This document shows, in pieces, positions 17,442 through 26,773 of a DNA stretch of 64,000 nucleotides. Source of the DNA: Poriferisodalis sp965208555 (GTDB lineage Bacteria > Actinomycetota > Acidimicrobiia > Acidimicrobiales > Poriferisodalaceae). Position numbers and translations under genes: made by a program. Where the stretch lies: NCBI RefSeq assembly GCF_965208555.1, contig NZ_OZ242342.1:620001-684000 (forward strand). Direction: 5' to 3'. Numbering within the stretch: position 1 is the first letter of the stretch; every line of letters begins with the position of its first letter. Below the pieces are notes generated by a model. That model worked only from the letters and a program-made list of their open reading frames with translations, was not told the origin of the DNA and did no database searches.

Positions 17442-18353
17442 TCATGAATCGCCTCCCACCGTGCCTGCATCGGCTGGGCCATCCGGCGGTTCGCGATCCA
17501 CGATCACCGGTTCGGGGACGTTGGGTTCATAGAGCAGCACTTGCACCCAGCGGAGCCGCTCGAGATCGGCAGCAGGGTGGACAGTGACGCGTTGCGCGCC
17601 CCGCACCGCGTCGGGCTCGACATCGGTGACGGTGCCCACGAGCAGCCCGGCGGGAAAGGTGCTGCCCTCGAAGCCGCTCGTCACCACGGTCTCGCCGGGA
17701 ATGACGACAGTCTCCAGCTCGATATAGCTCACCTCCAAGTCACGACCCGGCCCCCGTCCCGAAGCCAAGCCGTCATCCCCGGACCGAACGATGCGCACAC
17801 CGGCATCGAAGTTCGGATCGGTCAGCAGCTCGACGGTCGCCCACGACGGCGTGACCGTCACGACCCGTCCGATCAGACCGTCGCCACTCTCGACTGCCAT
17901 GCCCTCGCGAATGCCGTCGCGACGGCCTGCATCGATATCGATCGTGCGCTCGAAGTTCGACACGGGCGCATCGATGACACGCGCCGTGACCCGCGGGATC
18001 GCCCGGACGACGTCACGGGCGCCCAAGAGCGCGAGCAGTTCCTGGCGGTCCCGCTCCAACTCGCCGACCCGCAGCACTGACGCCCGCACTGTTGCCAGCT
18101 CGCCGCGCAGCTCCGCATTCTCGGTTTCGAGATCATCGAAGCTGACCAGGCCGCGCCACGCGTCGCGAAGCGGGCTGGTCACCCAGTCCCCGAACGTGCG
18201 CACCGGTCCCAGCAGCTCCTGCGCCCCGCCGCGGGCAGTGTCCAGCACACCGCCCGAGCCGCGTGCGTCGAGCGTCAGCAGTGCAATGGCCGTCACGACG
18301 AGCAGGGCCAAACGGAGCCAAGTGCGTCTCCGAATGCCGGCGCGGCGGGCCAC
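17442..18353 (-). CDS. mreC: MreC rod-shape-determining protein
   Basis: A 303-residue bitopic protein: short basic N-terminus, one membrane helix (LRLALLVVTAIALLTL), a coiled coil with LETENAELRGELATVRA near residues 75-95, and the beta-rich periplasmic-type domain (RVIDAPVSNFERTIDIDAG, then GLIGRVV). MreC bridges cytosolic MreB to the extracytoplasmic synthases. It lies 11 bases after mreB. The C-terminal tail is Pro/Glu/Asp-rich and variable. Confidence 0.94.
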   Translation of the reverse strand: MARRAGIRRRTWLRLALLVVTAIALLTLDARGSGGVLDTARGGAQELLGPVRTFGDWVTSPLRDAWRGLVSFDDLETENAELRGELATVRASVLRVGELERDRQELLALLGARDVVRAIPRVTARVIDAPVSNFERTIDIDAGRRDGIREGMAVESGDGLIGRVVTVTPSWATVELLTDPNFDAGVRIVRSGDDGLASGRGPGRDLEVSYIELETVVIPGETVVTSGFEGSTFPAGLLVGTVTDVEPDAVRGAQRVTVHPAADLERLRWVQVLLYEPNVPEPVIVDREPPDGPADAGTVGGDS

Positions 18354-18364
18354 GGCCGGGGGCG

Positions 18365-19423
18365 TCAGCGCCCCTCGGTGGAGGAGTACAGCACCCCGTG
18401 GAGGACGTCGAACTCTTCGAGCGTCTGGCCGGAACCGCGCACGACGGCGAACAGCGGGTCCTCCGCGATGTGGACTGCAACGCCTGTCTCCGAGCGCAGT
18501 CGATCCGGCAGACCGCGCAGCATCGCTCCGCCGCCCGCAAGCGTGATGCCGTAGTCCATGACGTCGGCAGCCAGTTCCGGGGCCGTGTCGTCGAGCGTGG
18601 CCTTCACCGAGTCGACGATGGCGCTGACTGGTCCTGCGATCGCTTCGCGAATCTCGAGGCTGTCGACGCTGACCGATTCGGGCAGCCCGCTGACCATGTC
18701 GCGGCCACGGACCTCGGCGTAGATCTCCTGCTGCAGCGGCCAGGCCGACCCCAGCGCGAGCTTGATCTCCTCCGCAGTGCGCTCACCCACGATGAGGCCA
18801 TGTTCCTTCTTGACGTGGGCGACGATCGATGCGTCGATCATGTTGCCGCCGACGCGAGCGGAACGAGCCGTCACGATGCCGCCGAGCGAGATCACAGCGA
18901 CTTCGGTAGTTCCGCCGCCGATGTCGACGATCATGCTGCCCTGCGCCGTCTGCACTGGCAGCCCGGCACCGATCGCCGCGGCCATGGGCTCCTCGATGAT
19001 GTAGGCCCGGCGGGCGCCGGCGTACTCGGCAGCTTCCTGCACCGCACGCTGCTCCACGCCCGTGATGCCCGACGGCACGCAGATCACCATGCGCGGCTTG
19101 GGCCAACGCGTCTGGCTGACCTCGTTGATGAAGTGCCTCAGCATCTTCTCGCAGATATCGAAGTCGGCGATCACGCCGTCCTTGAGCGGGCTGATCGCGG
19201 TGATGTTGCCGGGCGTCCGGCCGATCATGCGCTTGGCTTCGAGACCGACGGCCAGCGAGTTGCCCGTCATCGAGTCGACAGCGACCACCGAGGGCTCATT
19301 GAGCACGATTCCCCGGCCGCGAACGAAGACGATCGTGTTCGCCGTGCCGAGATCGACCGCAATGTCGCGGCCGCCGAACACCGGGCCCCGCCGGCGAGAT
19401 CGGGATGACCCGTTCGACGCCAT
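18365..19423 (-). CDS. mreB: MreB actin-like cell-shape protein
   Basis: A 352-residue bacterial actin. Nucleotide-binding motifs are DLGTANT (phosphate 1), VDIGGGTTEVAVISLGG (phosphate 2) and GITLAGGGAMLRGL (adenosine). It assembles membrane-bound filaments that direct lateral wall synthesis. The start ATG 19423 overlaps the ndk stop by one base (TGATG); the open frame continues upstream through ndk but similarity begins here after a short basic leader (SSRSRRRG). Presence of MreBCD separates this genome from mycobacteria and other apically growing actinobacteria without MreB. Confidence 0.97.
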   Translation of the reverse strand: MASNGSSRSRRRGPVFGGRDIAVDLGTANTIVFVRGRGIVLNEPSVVAVDSMTGNSLAVGLEAKRMIGRTPGNITAISPLKDGVIADFDICEKMLRHFINEVSQTRWPKPRMVICVPSGITGVEQRAVQEAAEYAGARRAYIIEEPMAAAIGAGLPVQTAQGSMIVDIGGGTTEVAVISLGGIVTARSARVGGNMIDASIVAHVKKEHGLIVGERTAEEIKLALGSAWPLQQEIYAEVRGRDMVSGLPESVSVDSLEIREAIAGPVSAIVDSVKATLDDTAPELAADVMDYGITLAGGGAMLRGLPDRLRSETGVAVHIAEDPLFAVVRGSGQTLEEFDVLHGVLYSSTEGR

Positions 19424-19911
19424 CAGCTCGTGGCCTCGCTGATCGTCGCCGTGCTGCCGGCTGCGCCGTTGCTCGCCGTGCCGGCTGCCTGCGCGAGGGC
19501 GGGGAAGAACAGGGCAACCTCGCGCTGGGCGGAGGTCTCGCTGTCTGAGCCGTGCACCAGGTTCTCCGTCGGAGACAGCCCGTAGTCGCCCCGGATAGTG
19601 CCGGGCGCCGCGGTGGCGGGATTGGTGGCACCCATGAGGGTGCGAACGACGGCGAACACCTCGTCGCCCGCGTCGGCAGGGCCGTCGAGCACCATGATCA
19701 CCGACGGCGAGCGGGTGATGAAATCCAGCAGCGGTGCGTAGAAGCTCTTGCCGGCGTGCTCGGCGTAGTGCTGCTCGGCAGTGCTGCGCTCGATGATCCG
19801 GTGCTCCAAGGCAGCGATCGCGAGCCCCTTGCGCTCGAATCTGCCCAGAATCTCGCCGACGAGGCCGCGCTCGACTGCGTCGGGCTTGCAGATCACCAGC
19901 GTTTGCCCCAT
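19423..19911 (-). CDS. ndk: nucleoside-diphosphate kinase
   Basis: Transfers gamma-phosphate between nucleoside triphosphates and diphosphates. It begins LVICKPDAVERGLVGEI; the catalytic His is in NLVHGSDS and GTIRGDYG precedes it. At 162 residues it is about 25 longer than the usual 135-140 because of an Ala/Ser/Thr-rich C-terminal tail (AQAAGTASNGAAGS), apparently unstructured. Directly coupled to mreB and 71 bases downstream of folC, a gene order seen in other bacteria. Confidence 0.96.
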   Translation of the reverse strand: MGQTLVICKPDAVERGLVGEILGRFERKGLAIAALEHRIIERSTAEQHYAEHAGKSFYAPLLDFITRSPSVIMVLDGPADAGDEVFAVVRTLMGATNPATAAPGTIRGDYGLSPTENLVHGSDSETSAQREVALFFPALAQAAGTASNGAAGSTATISEATS

Positions 19912-19982
19912 CGCTGTCTCCCTCGGCTCCCTCGGCCCTGCTCGCGTCCTGGCGCGATGCGCCGGCGGATGCGCGACCGAGG

Positions 19983-21509
19983 CTAATGCGGGTGAGCCCC
20001 CAGAAGTCGCCGCGCTTCGGCCGCAACGTACAGCGAGCCGCTCACCACCACGATGCCCCCGGGACCGGCCCGATCACGGGCAACCCCCACTGCGTCCGAA
20101 ACGGTTGCTGCGCTGAGGATCTCGGGCGCTGGCTGTCCGCCGGGGTCCGCCCCAGCGGCAGCCTCCACCGCCTCCGCGATCGCCGCAGGCGCCAGCGCGC
20201 GCGGCCACTGCGCTGCGGTGGCCACGACCGCGTCGAAGGAGCCGAGATCGAGCACCTCGCAGAACGCGGCGGGGTCGTGCGGCCGGTTCGCGCCCAGCAC
20301 GAGCACGGTGGAAGCGCCGTCCGTGCGAGCGCTGCCCGTGCGAGCGCTGCCCGCCGCGGTGTCATCGGCTGCGGGCGACGCCTCGCGACGTGCCGATTCG
20401 ACCAGCAGTGATTCGGCCAGCGTGTCTCGCAATGCAGCGGCTCCGGCGGGATTGTGTGCACCGTCGATCACCACCGTCGGCTCCCGGGCAACAATCTCGA
20501 AGCGTGCCGGCAGCGAGATGTCGCCCAATGCAGCAGCAACCAGGTCGGCGTCCAGAAGCCGACCGAAGAACGCCTCGACCGAGCTGATGGCGGTGGCGAT
20601 GTTGGTCGCCTGATGAGCACCGTGCAGCGGCACGAAATGATCGCTGTGCTCCCCGAACGGCGTGCGAACCGTCACGAGCTGACCGCCGACGGCGGGTCGG
20701 CGCTGAACAACGTCCCAGTCGATGCCGCGCTGCCACATCTCGGCACCCGCCTGCTCCGCCGCGGCGGACACGATGCCGGCGAGCTCGGGCGCCGTCTCAC
20801 CGCAGACGACGGTCGACCCAGCGGAGATGATCCCGGCCTTCTCCGAGGCCACGTCGGCCAGCGTGGGCCCGATGATCTCCAGATGGTCCGCGCCGACGTT
20901 GGTGATGACCGCCACGGCGGCATCCACGACGTTGGTGGCATCCCAGCGCCCGCCCATGCCGACCTCGATCACGTTGACATGCGCCGTGGAGGCAAACCAG
21001 TTGTATGCCGCCGCAGCCATCACCTCGAAGTAGTTCGGCCGCTCGCCGCACCGCTCGATCACCATCGATTCGAAGACGGCGACCTCGCTGATCGCCATCG
21101 TGAACGCCTCATCGTCCAGCGGCTCGTTGGCCACCGTGATCCTGTCGTTCACACGGTTGATGTGCGGAGACGTATAGCTGCCGGCAGCGAGCCCGCACGC
21201 CCCCAGCAGCGCCACCGCCATCCGCGCCGTGCTGCCCTTTCCATTCGTGCCGGTGATGTGAATCGCCGGCACGCTGTCCTGCGGGTCGCCCAGCACACCC
21301 ATGAGCGTCCACATGCGGTCCAGGGTCGGCGGCGCTGCGTCGGGACTGCCGAGCAGGCGTTCAAGGTCGATGTGGGAGTCCAGCCAATCGACCGCCGCCT
21401 CGTAGTCGCGCAGCAATTCGGCTGGTGTCACTGATGGCCCCGTCTCTGGGGGGCCGGTGCCTGACGACCCAGTGTCCGATGGCCCTGTGTCCGAAAACCC
21501 AGTGTTCAA
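19983..21509 (-). CDS. folC: bifunctional folylpolyglutamate synthase / dihydrofolate synthase
   Basis: Mur-ligase-family enzyme that glutamylates dihydropteroate or folates. P-loop GTNGKGSTARMAVALL lies near residue 88, VGMGGRWDATNVV and NVGADHLEIIG follow, and VIDGAHNPAGAAAL marks the C-terminal domain. The frame begins at TTG 21509, overlapping the clpX stop as TTGA, but has no clear ribosome-binding site. A GTG about 26 codons in (before TPAELLRDYEAAV) is an alternative that would remove a Thr-Gly-Ser-Pro repeat leader. A second low-complexity Ser/Arg/Thr-Gly insert lies near the C-terminus. The folE gene elsewhere in the window belongs to the same pathway. Confidence 0.93.
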   Translation of the reverse strand: MNTGFSDTGPSDTGSSGTGPPETGPSVTPAELLRDYEAAVDWLDSHIDLERLLGSPDAAPPTLDRMWTLMGVLGDPQDSVPAIHITGTNGKGSTARMAVALLGACGLAAGSYTSPHINRVNDRITVANEPLDDEAFTMAISEVAVFESMVIERCGERPNYFEVMAAAAYNWFASTAHVNVIEVGMGGRWDATNVVDAAVAVITNVGADHLEIIGPTLADVASEKAGIISAGSTVVCGETAPELAGIVSAAAEQAGAEMWQRGIDWDVVQRRPAVGGQLVTVRTPFGEHSDHFVPLHGAHQATNIATAISSVEAFFGRLLDADLVAAALGDISLPARFEIVAREPTVVIDGAHNPAGAAALRDTLAESLLVESARREASPAADDTAAGSARTGSARTDGASTVLVLGANRPHDPAAFCEVLDLGSFDAVVATAAQWPRALAPAAIAEAVEAAAGADPGGQPAPEILSAATVSDAVGVARDRAGPGGIVVVSGSLYVAAEARRLLGAHPH

Positions 21510-22771
21510 GAGGCGCGGCGCGTCACGGTCGAACGGGGCACCAGCGTCGGATTCACCTTGTCCAGCACGACCTCCCGGTCGACGATGCAGCGAGCCACAT
21601 CGTCACGACTCGGCAGGTCGTACATCAGCCCCAGCAGGACTTCTTCCAGGATCGCTCGCAAACCCCGGGCGCCGGTGTTGCGAAGCATCGCCTGATCCAC
21701 GATCGCCTCGAGTGCATCAGCGGTGAACTCGAGCTCGACGTCGTCCAGCTCGAACATCCGGCGGTACTGGCGCACCAGGGCGTTCTTCGGCTCGGTGAGG
21801 ATCCGTCGCAGCGCATCAGGGCCCAACGGATCCACGACGCCCACCACCGGCAGCCTGCCGATGAACTCGGGAATCAGGCCGAAGTGGCGCAGATCCTCGG
21901 GCAGCACATCCGGCAGGACGTCGAGCGCGGATCTGTCCGCAGCGTTGCGCAGCGTCGCCCCGAATCCGACGCCTCGCTCGCCGACACGGTCGGCGATGAT
22001 GCGCTCAAGCCCGTCGAACGCTCCCCCGCAGATGAACAGCACGTTGCTGGTGTCGATCTGGAGGAACTCCTGATGCGGGTGCTTGCGGCCGCCCTGCGGG
22101 GGAACCGACGCCACGGTGCCTTCCAGGATCTTCAGAAGTGCTTGCTGGACGCCCTCGCCCGACACGTCTCTGGTGATGGAAGCGTTCTCGGCCTTGCGTG
22201 CGATCTTGTCGATCTCGTCGATGTAGACGATGCCCGTTTCGGCCCGCTTGACATCGAAGTCGGCTGCCTGCAGCAGCTTCAGCAGGATGTTCTCGACGTC
22301 TTCGCCCACATATCCGGCCTCGGTGAGCGCTGTGGCGTCGGCGATGGCGAACGGCACGTTCAGCATGCGTGCCAGCGTCTGCGCCATCATCGTCTTGCCG
22401 CAGCCAGTGGGGCCGATCAGCAGGATGTTCGACTTGGCGATCTCGACCTCTTCGGGGGTGCCCGGGCCGGTGGGCTCCAAGCGCATGCGCTTGTAGTGGT
22501 TGTACACAGCCACCGACAGGATCGTCTTGGTTCTGTCCTGATCGATGATGTAGTCGTCGAGGAAGGCGAAGATCTCTCGAGGCTTGGGCACCGCCTCGAA
22601 CGGCGTCTCGGTCGACGTCTCGACCTCGTCGTCGATGATCTCGTTGCACAGGTCGATGCATTCGTCGCAGATGTAGACGCCCGGGCCCGCGATGAGCTTG
22701 CGCACCTGTTTCTGGGACTTGCCGCAGAACGAACACTTGAGCAGCTCGCCGCCTTCGCCGAACTTCGCCAC
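21506..22771 (-). CDS. clpX: ClpX, ATP-dependent unfoldase of the Clp protease
   Basis: A 421-residue AAA+ unfoldase delivering tagged proteins to ClpP. The zinc domain has Cys13, Cys16, Cys35 and Cys38. Walker A GPTGCGKT is near residue 119, the pore loop reads GYVGED, Walker B VYIDEIDK, and an RKH-like loop GGRKHPHQ is present. The ClpP-docking loop reads VGF where many ClpX have IGF. GTG 22771 is chosen because AGGGAGG lies 6 bases upstream and similarity starts there; the open frame to 23347 is spurious. A TTATAC hexamer about 55 bases upstream may be its -10. Divergent from tig-clpP across 199 bases. Confidence 0.97.
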   Translation of the reverse strand: MAKFGEGGELLKCSFCGKSQKQVRKLIAGPGVYICDECIDLCNEIIDDEVETSTETPFEAVPKPREIFAFLDDYIIDQDRTKTILSVAVYNHYKRMRLEPTGPGTPEEVEIAKSNILLIGPTGCGKTMMAQTLARMLNVPFAIADATALTEAGYVGEDVENILLKLLQAADFDVKRAETGIVYIDEIDKIARKAENASITRDVSGEGVQQALLKILEGTVASVPPQGGRKHPHQEFLQIDTSNVLFICGGAFDGLERIIADRVGERGVGFGATLRNAADRSALDVLPDVLPEDLRHFGLIPEFIGRLPVVGVVDPLGPDALRRILTEPKNALVRQYRRMFELDDVELEFTADALEAIVDQAMLRNTGARGLRAILEEVLLGLMYDLPSRDDVARCIVDREVVLDKVNPTLVPRSTVTRRAS

Positions 22772-22970
22772 GCTGCACCTCCCTCCCGTCGAGCACTCGT
22801 TGCGGGTAGCCGTATAAGGCTCGCACACAGCCTGTCCGCGCGCGACCCGGGTTTGATGTTGACCGCCAAGGATGGCACAGCGGGCACTGAACAGCGGGAT
22901 CCATTGCGCCGCGCCGCCCGAGGCTGCCTCACGGGGAGCGGCCCGGACGCGCCGGTAGGCTCCGCGCTTC

Positions 22971-24584
22971 GTGAAGACGACGCTGACGCCGCTGGATCCA
23001 GCGGATTTCATCGGGCCCGCGCCGGTTTCTGAGCCCGATCCCACGCTCGACGACGACACACTGACCGGCCCCGACGCCGATGACCTTGGCGCCGCGGACA
23101 CCGCCGGCGCAGCCGCTGGCGACGATGCAGACGGCGCAGCCGACGGCGACGATGCAGACGGCAGCGAGATCACGACCGAGAGGTTCATCGGACCGCGCGT
23201 CAAGCTGACCGTCGAGGTCGACGCCGAGACATTCGACGCCGATGTCGACGCGGCATTCCGCAAACTTGCCCGCGAGGTGCGCATTCCCGGCTTCCGCCCG
23301 GGCCGGGCGCCGCGCCGTGTGCTGGAGTCGCACTTCGGCACCGACATCGGCCGAGCCCAAGCCCTAGAAGAAGCGGTGCCCCGGTACTACTCCGAGGCTG
23401 TTCGCGACAACCGGGTGGACGTGGTCAACCAACCTGAGCTCGAACTCACCCTCGACGGCAGCGACGGACCGGTGGCGTTCGAGGCGACCGTGGAGATCCG
23501 GCCGGTAGTGACCATCTCGGGCTACGAGAGCCTGCAGATCGAGATCCCCAGCCCAGAGCCGACGGACGAGGAGATCGACGCTCGCATCGACGAGACGCGC
23601 CAACAGTTCGCCGACATCACCGAGGTAGATCGCCCCGCTGTGCAAGGCGATCGGGTCACCATCGACATCGAGGGATCTGTGGAGGGGGAACCGCTTCCCG
23701 GGCTCTCGGCACAGGACTACCTCTACGAGGTCGGCAGCGGTGGCATCGTTCCCGAGGTTGACGAGCAGCTCGACGGCTGCGAGGCCGGCGCCGACTTGTC
23801 GTTCAGCGCGCCGCATCCGGTGCAGCCGGAGATGGAGATCGACTTCGAGATCACCGTCAACACGGTGTCCGAGCTGGTGCTGCCCGAGCTCACCGATGAC
23901 TGGGTGGACGAGAACACCGAGCACGACAGCGTGTCCGACTTGCGCGACGCCACCGCACGACAGCTGAGCTTCGGCCGCATCATGCAGGCCAACATGGTGC
24001 TGCGGGACGAAGCGCAGAAGCAGCTGGCGGAGTTGGTCACCGGACCCGTTCCCGACGCCATGGTCAACGGTGCGATCGCAGATCGCATGCAGGAGCTGGG
24101 CAGCGGGCTGCAGCAGCGGAACATGACAATCGAGGACTGGCTGGAGGCAACGGGCCAGGAGCCGGCATCGTTCATCACCGAACTGCGTGACGATGCCGAA
24201 CGAGGCGCTCGCCTCGATCTGGCCCTCCGCGCCGTGGCCGCAGCCGAAGCGCTGCAAGCCGACGACGATGACATCGACGGGGAACTGGAGCGCATGGCGG
24301 CGACTGATGGCCGCAGCGCAGCACAGCTGCGTGAGGTCATGGTCGACACCGACGGGCTTGCACACTTGACCTCGGCGATTTGCAAGAGCAAGGCACTGCA
24401 ATGGGCGATCGAAGCCGCCACACTGATCGGACCGGACGGCGACACCATCGAGCGTTCGGCGCTCGAGCTTCCGACGGCCGGTGATGCCTCAACACATGGA
24501 GCACCGGGCACCGACACCGGCGCAGACGACACTGACACTGATTCCGACGGCACTGATTCCGACGACACTGGGGACACACCGTGA
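22971..24584 (+). CDS. tig: trigger factor, ribosome-associated chaperone
   Basis: Peptidyl-prolyl isomerase and chaperone at the ribosome exit tunnel, 537 residues. The ribosome-docking signature GFRPGRAP lies near residue 110, followed by the FKBP-like domain (GDRVTIDIEGSVEGE) and the long helical C-terminal domain. It has an acidic extension of about 65 residues before the normal start and a Thr/Asp-rich tail after residue 500. The start is GTG at 22971; no in-frame ATG, GTG or TTG exists nearer the usual start, so the extension looks genuine. It is followed by clpP with a GTGA overlap. Confidence 0.95.
   Translation: MKTTLTPLDPADFIGPAPVSEPDPTLDDDTLTGPDADDLGAADTAGAAAGDDADGAADGDDADGSEITTERFIGPRVKLTVEVDAETFDADVDAAFRKLAREVRIPGFRPGRAPRRVLESHFGTDIGRAQALEEAVPRYYSEAVRDNRVDVVNQPELELTLDGSDGPVAFEATVEIRPVVTISGYESLQIEIPSPEPTDEEIDARIDETRQQFADITEVDRPAVQGDRVTIDIEGSVEGEPLPGLSAQDYLYEVGSGGIVPEVDEQLDGCEAGADLSFSAPHPVQPEMEIDFEITVNTVSELVLPELTDDWVDENTEHDSVSDLRDATARQLSFGRIMQANMVLRDEAQKQLAELVTGPVPDAMVNGAIADRMQELGSGLQQRNMTIEDWLEATGQEPASFITELRDDAERGARLDLALRAVAAAEALQADDDDIDGELERMAATDGRSAAQLREVMVDTDGLAHLTSAICKSKALQWAIEAATLIGPDGDTIERSALELPTAGDASTHGAPGTDTGADDTDTDSDGTDSDDTGDTP
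23118..23162. repeat. direct repeat in the tig N-terminal extension
   Basis: An identical 18-mer occurs at 23118-23135 and 23145-23162 (27-base period). It encodes two copies of GDDADG in the acidic leader of trigger factor. Confidence 0.6.
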
Positions 24585-25273
24585 CAACCGAGTTCTCCGC
24601 TAGTTCGCATGCAGCGCTCCCCAAAGGGGACGAGGGCGCCGAGCGCTACCGCGCCCGCAACTACCTGGTGCCCACCGTCGTAGAGCAGACAAATCGCGGC
24701 GAGCGCGCCTACGACCTCTACTCGCGCCTGCTGAAAGAGAACATCATCTTCTTGGGCACGCCCATCGACGATGTCGTGGCCAATCTGGTGTGCGCGCAGA
24801 TGATCCACCTCGAGTCGGAGAATCCCGACAAGGACATCAACATCTACATCAACTCGCCCGGCGGCGACATCAGCTCGCTGTTCGCCATCTACGACACCAG
24901 CCAGTACATCCGCAACGACATCACCACGATCTGCCTGGGCCAGGCCGCGTCGGCGGCGGCAGTGCTGCTAGCGGCGGGCACGCCGGGCAAGCGGATGGCG
25001 CTGCCCAACGCGCGGGTGCTGCTGCACCAGCCCTACGGCCAGGCGATGGGTCAGGCGACCGACATCGAGCTGGCGGCACGGGAGATCGACCGGATGCGTG
25101 AGCGGCTCGAGCGGATCATCGCGCATCACACCGGCCAGGATCTCGAGCGCATCCACACCGATACGGAACGTGACTTCATCATGGATGCCGAGGCAGCCAA
25201 GGAGTACGGGATCATCGACGAGGTGATCGCGAACCGCCAGGTGCTGGAGGACGGCCCGATCCGCGCCGCCTAA
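24581..25273 (+). CDS. clpP: ClpP, ATP-dependent Clp protease proteolytic subunit
   Basis: Serine protease subunit, 230 residues including an N-terminal propeptide-like leader of about 25. The catalytic triad is visible: Ser124 in GQAASAAAV, His149 in LLHQP and Asp198 in TERDF. Oxyanion motif is SPGGD. It starts at GTG, overlapping the tig stop as GTGA, so chaperone and protease are translationally coupled. The region after the oxyanion glycine reads ISSLFAIYDTSQYI, different from the common VTAGLAIYDTMQYI, which may mark one of the two actinobacterial ClpP classes. Its ATPase partner clpX is divergent upstream. Confidence 0.97.
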   Translation: MTTEFSASSHAALPKGDEGAERYRARNYLVPTVVEQTNRGERAYDLYSRLLKENIIFLGTPIDDVVANLVCAQMIHLESENPDKDINIYINSPGGDISSLFAIYDTSQYIRNDITTICLGQAASAAAVLLAAGTPGKRMALPNARVLLHQPYGQAMGQATDIELAAREIDRMRERLERIIAHHTGQDLERIHTDTERDFIMDAEAAKEYGIIDEVIANRQVLEDGPIRAA

Positions 25274-25301
25274 TTCAGTGGGCGAATGGGTGTGCCCGCT
25301 A

Positions 25302-25374
25302 CGGAGGCAGCAGGCGCCCTCTGCTCCGGGAATCCAGCAGGTTCCAACCTCGCAGAGTTCACCTGCTGCCTCCG
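25302..25374. other. long inverted repeat downstream of clpP
   Basis: CGGAGGCAGCAGG (25302-25314) is the exact reverse complement of CCTGCTGCCTCCG (25362-25374). Inside, CTCTGC (25319-25324) pairs with GCAGAG (25352-25357) across a symmetric 4x4 internal loop. The whole 73-base element could fold into one extended hairpin 28 bases after the clpP stop. It could act as a transcript-end or stability structure, or be a copy of a dispersed palindromic repeat. No U-run follows, so it is not a classical intrinsic terminator. Confidence 0.55.
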
Positions 25375-25415
25375 CAGCTATGGCATCTGTGCCTCTCCGC
25401 TCATACGCCGAGACG

Positions 25416-25487
<72 letters not shown>

Positions 25488-25532
25488 GCGAAGCGCCGAG
25501 GGTAGCGGGGCGCGCCGGGCTGGATCGGGCCG

Positions 25533-26705
25533 TTATCTGTCGAGGTCGAAGGGCAGTGACGTGGTGGTGGCGACTCGGTCGGTGCCATCGAGGCTGACCC
25601 GCAGTTCGGTGCTGGGCGCGAACCAGGGCGGGTCCAGCAGCGCGAGGCCGATGTTGGCGTCGAAGCGCGGGGACCGTGCGAGGGCTCGCAGCGTTCCGAC
25701 CGGGTGGCCGTCGGAGCTCTGAACCGAGCGAGGCGATCGCAGGGGCGACGGCGGATCGCCGCCGATCACCAGTCCGACGAGGCGTCGCTGGCCGCCAGAC
25801 GCCCGCCGGGCGCGCAGCGCCGCCTTGCCGATGAAGTCATGCCTCGTCGAGGCCTCCGGACCGCCATCGTCATCCCTCAGGCTGACGAAGCGGCCGATGC
25901 CCGCCTCGTCGGGATCGGTATCGGCATCGGTGTCGCCGCCGAACGACAGCAGGAAGCTCTCGATGCGCTCGGGGTTGTTCGGCGCGCCGACGCCAAGCCC
26001 GAAGGGCTGGCCTGCTTCCCACAGCAGGTCCCAGAGCTGTTCGCCCTTGGCGCCGTCCATCAAGAAGAGCTCAAAGCCGTCCTGACCCGACCAGCCCGAA
26101 CGGCACACCACCATCGGGATACCCGCCGCCTGCTGTCCCTCGGGTTCGCCGAGTGCGGGGTGAACACATTGGACAAACCGGAAGAAGCGCAGTTCGCGAA
26201 CCCAGTCGCCCAGCGCTGCAGCCACGACATCTTCGGCGCGAGGCCCCTGGACGGCGAGCGGCCAGACGTCGGGCTCGGTCACCTCGACGTCGTACCCGCC
26301 CTCGCCGGCGACGGCTCGTGCCCACAGCAGCACATCGCTGTCGGCAATCGAGAGCCAGAACGTCGTCTCGTCGATACGCAGCGCCATCGGGTCGTTGACG
26401 AGTCGGCCTTGGTGGTCGCACATCGGCGCGTAGCGAGCCATGCCCACGCGCAGGTCACGCAGGTCACGGGCGCAGAGATAGGTCATCAAGCGGTGGGCAT
26501 CTGGTCCGGCGATCTGCACTTGACGCTCGCAACCGACGTCCCAGATCACCGCCGCCTCGGTCAGGGCCCGGTACTCCGCCGCCGGATCGCCGGTGCTGAT
26601 CGGCAGGACGGTGTGGTTGTACACCATCGCCTTTGTCATGCCCGCCGCCACTGCACGGTCGGTGAACGGTGTGATCTTGGTCCTGGGACCGACGATCAGC
26701 TCCAC
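25533..26705 (-). CDS. DmdA-like aminomethyltransferase-family demethylase
   Basis: A GcvT-fold, folate-dependent methyltransferase of about 390 residues. It resembles dimethylsulfoniopropionate demethylase (DmdA) more than glycine cleavage T protein: VYNHTVLP, IWDVGCERQVQIAGPDA, LVNDPMALRI, FWLSIADSD, EPDVWPLAVQGPRA, RELRFFRF and APNNPERIESFLLSFG all parallel DmdA blocks as I recall them. DmdA moves a methyl group from DMSP to tetrahydrofolate; that activity here is inference. Inserts after RFFRF and SFGGD lengthen it. The GTG at 26705 includes the DmdA-like PRTKITPFTDRAV; no good ribosome-binding site supports any start. An SDR gene precedes it on the same strand. Confidence 0.75.
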   Translation of the reverse strand: MELIVGPRTKITPFTDRAVAAGMTKAMVYNHTVLPISTGDPAAEYRALTEAAVIWDVGCERQVQIAGPDAHRLMTYLCARDLRDLRVGMARYAPMCDHQGRLVNDPMALRIDETTFWLSIADSDVLLWARAVAGEGGYDVEVTEPDVWPLAVQGPRAEDVVAAALGDWVRELRFFRFVQCVHPALGEPEGQQAAGIPMVVCRSGWSGQDGFELFLMDGAKGEQLWDLLWEAGQPFGLGVGAPNNPERIESFLLSFGGDTDADTDPDEAGIGRFVSLRDDDGGPEASTRHDFIGKAALRARRASGGQRRLVGLVIGGDPPSPLRSPRSVQSSDGHPVGTLRALARSPRFDANIGLALLDPPWFAPSTELRVSLDGTDRVATTTSLPFDLDR

Positions 26706-26773
26706 CTGATCAGGTCCATCAGATCGGCTCCATCGGAGAGTTGCAGCTGCACGGCCAGGACAGGCGAGGTCGG

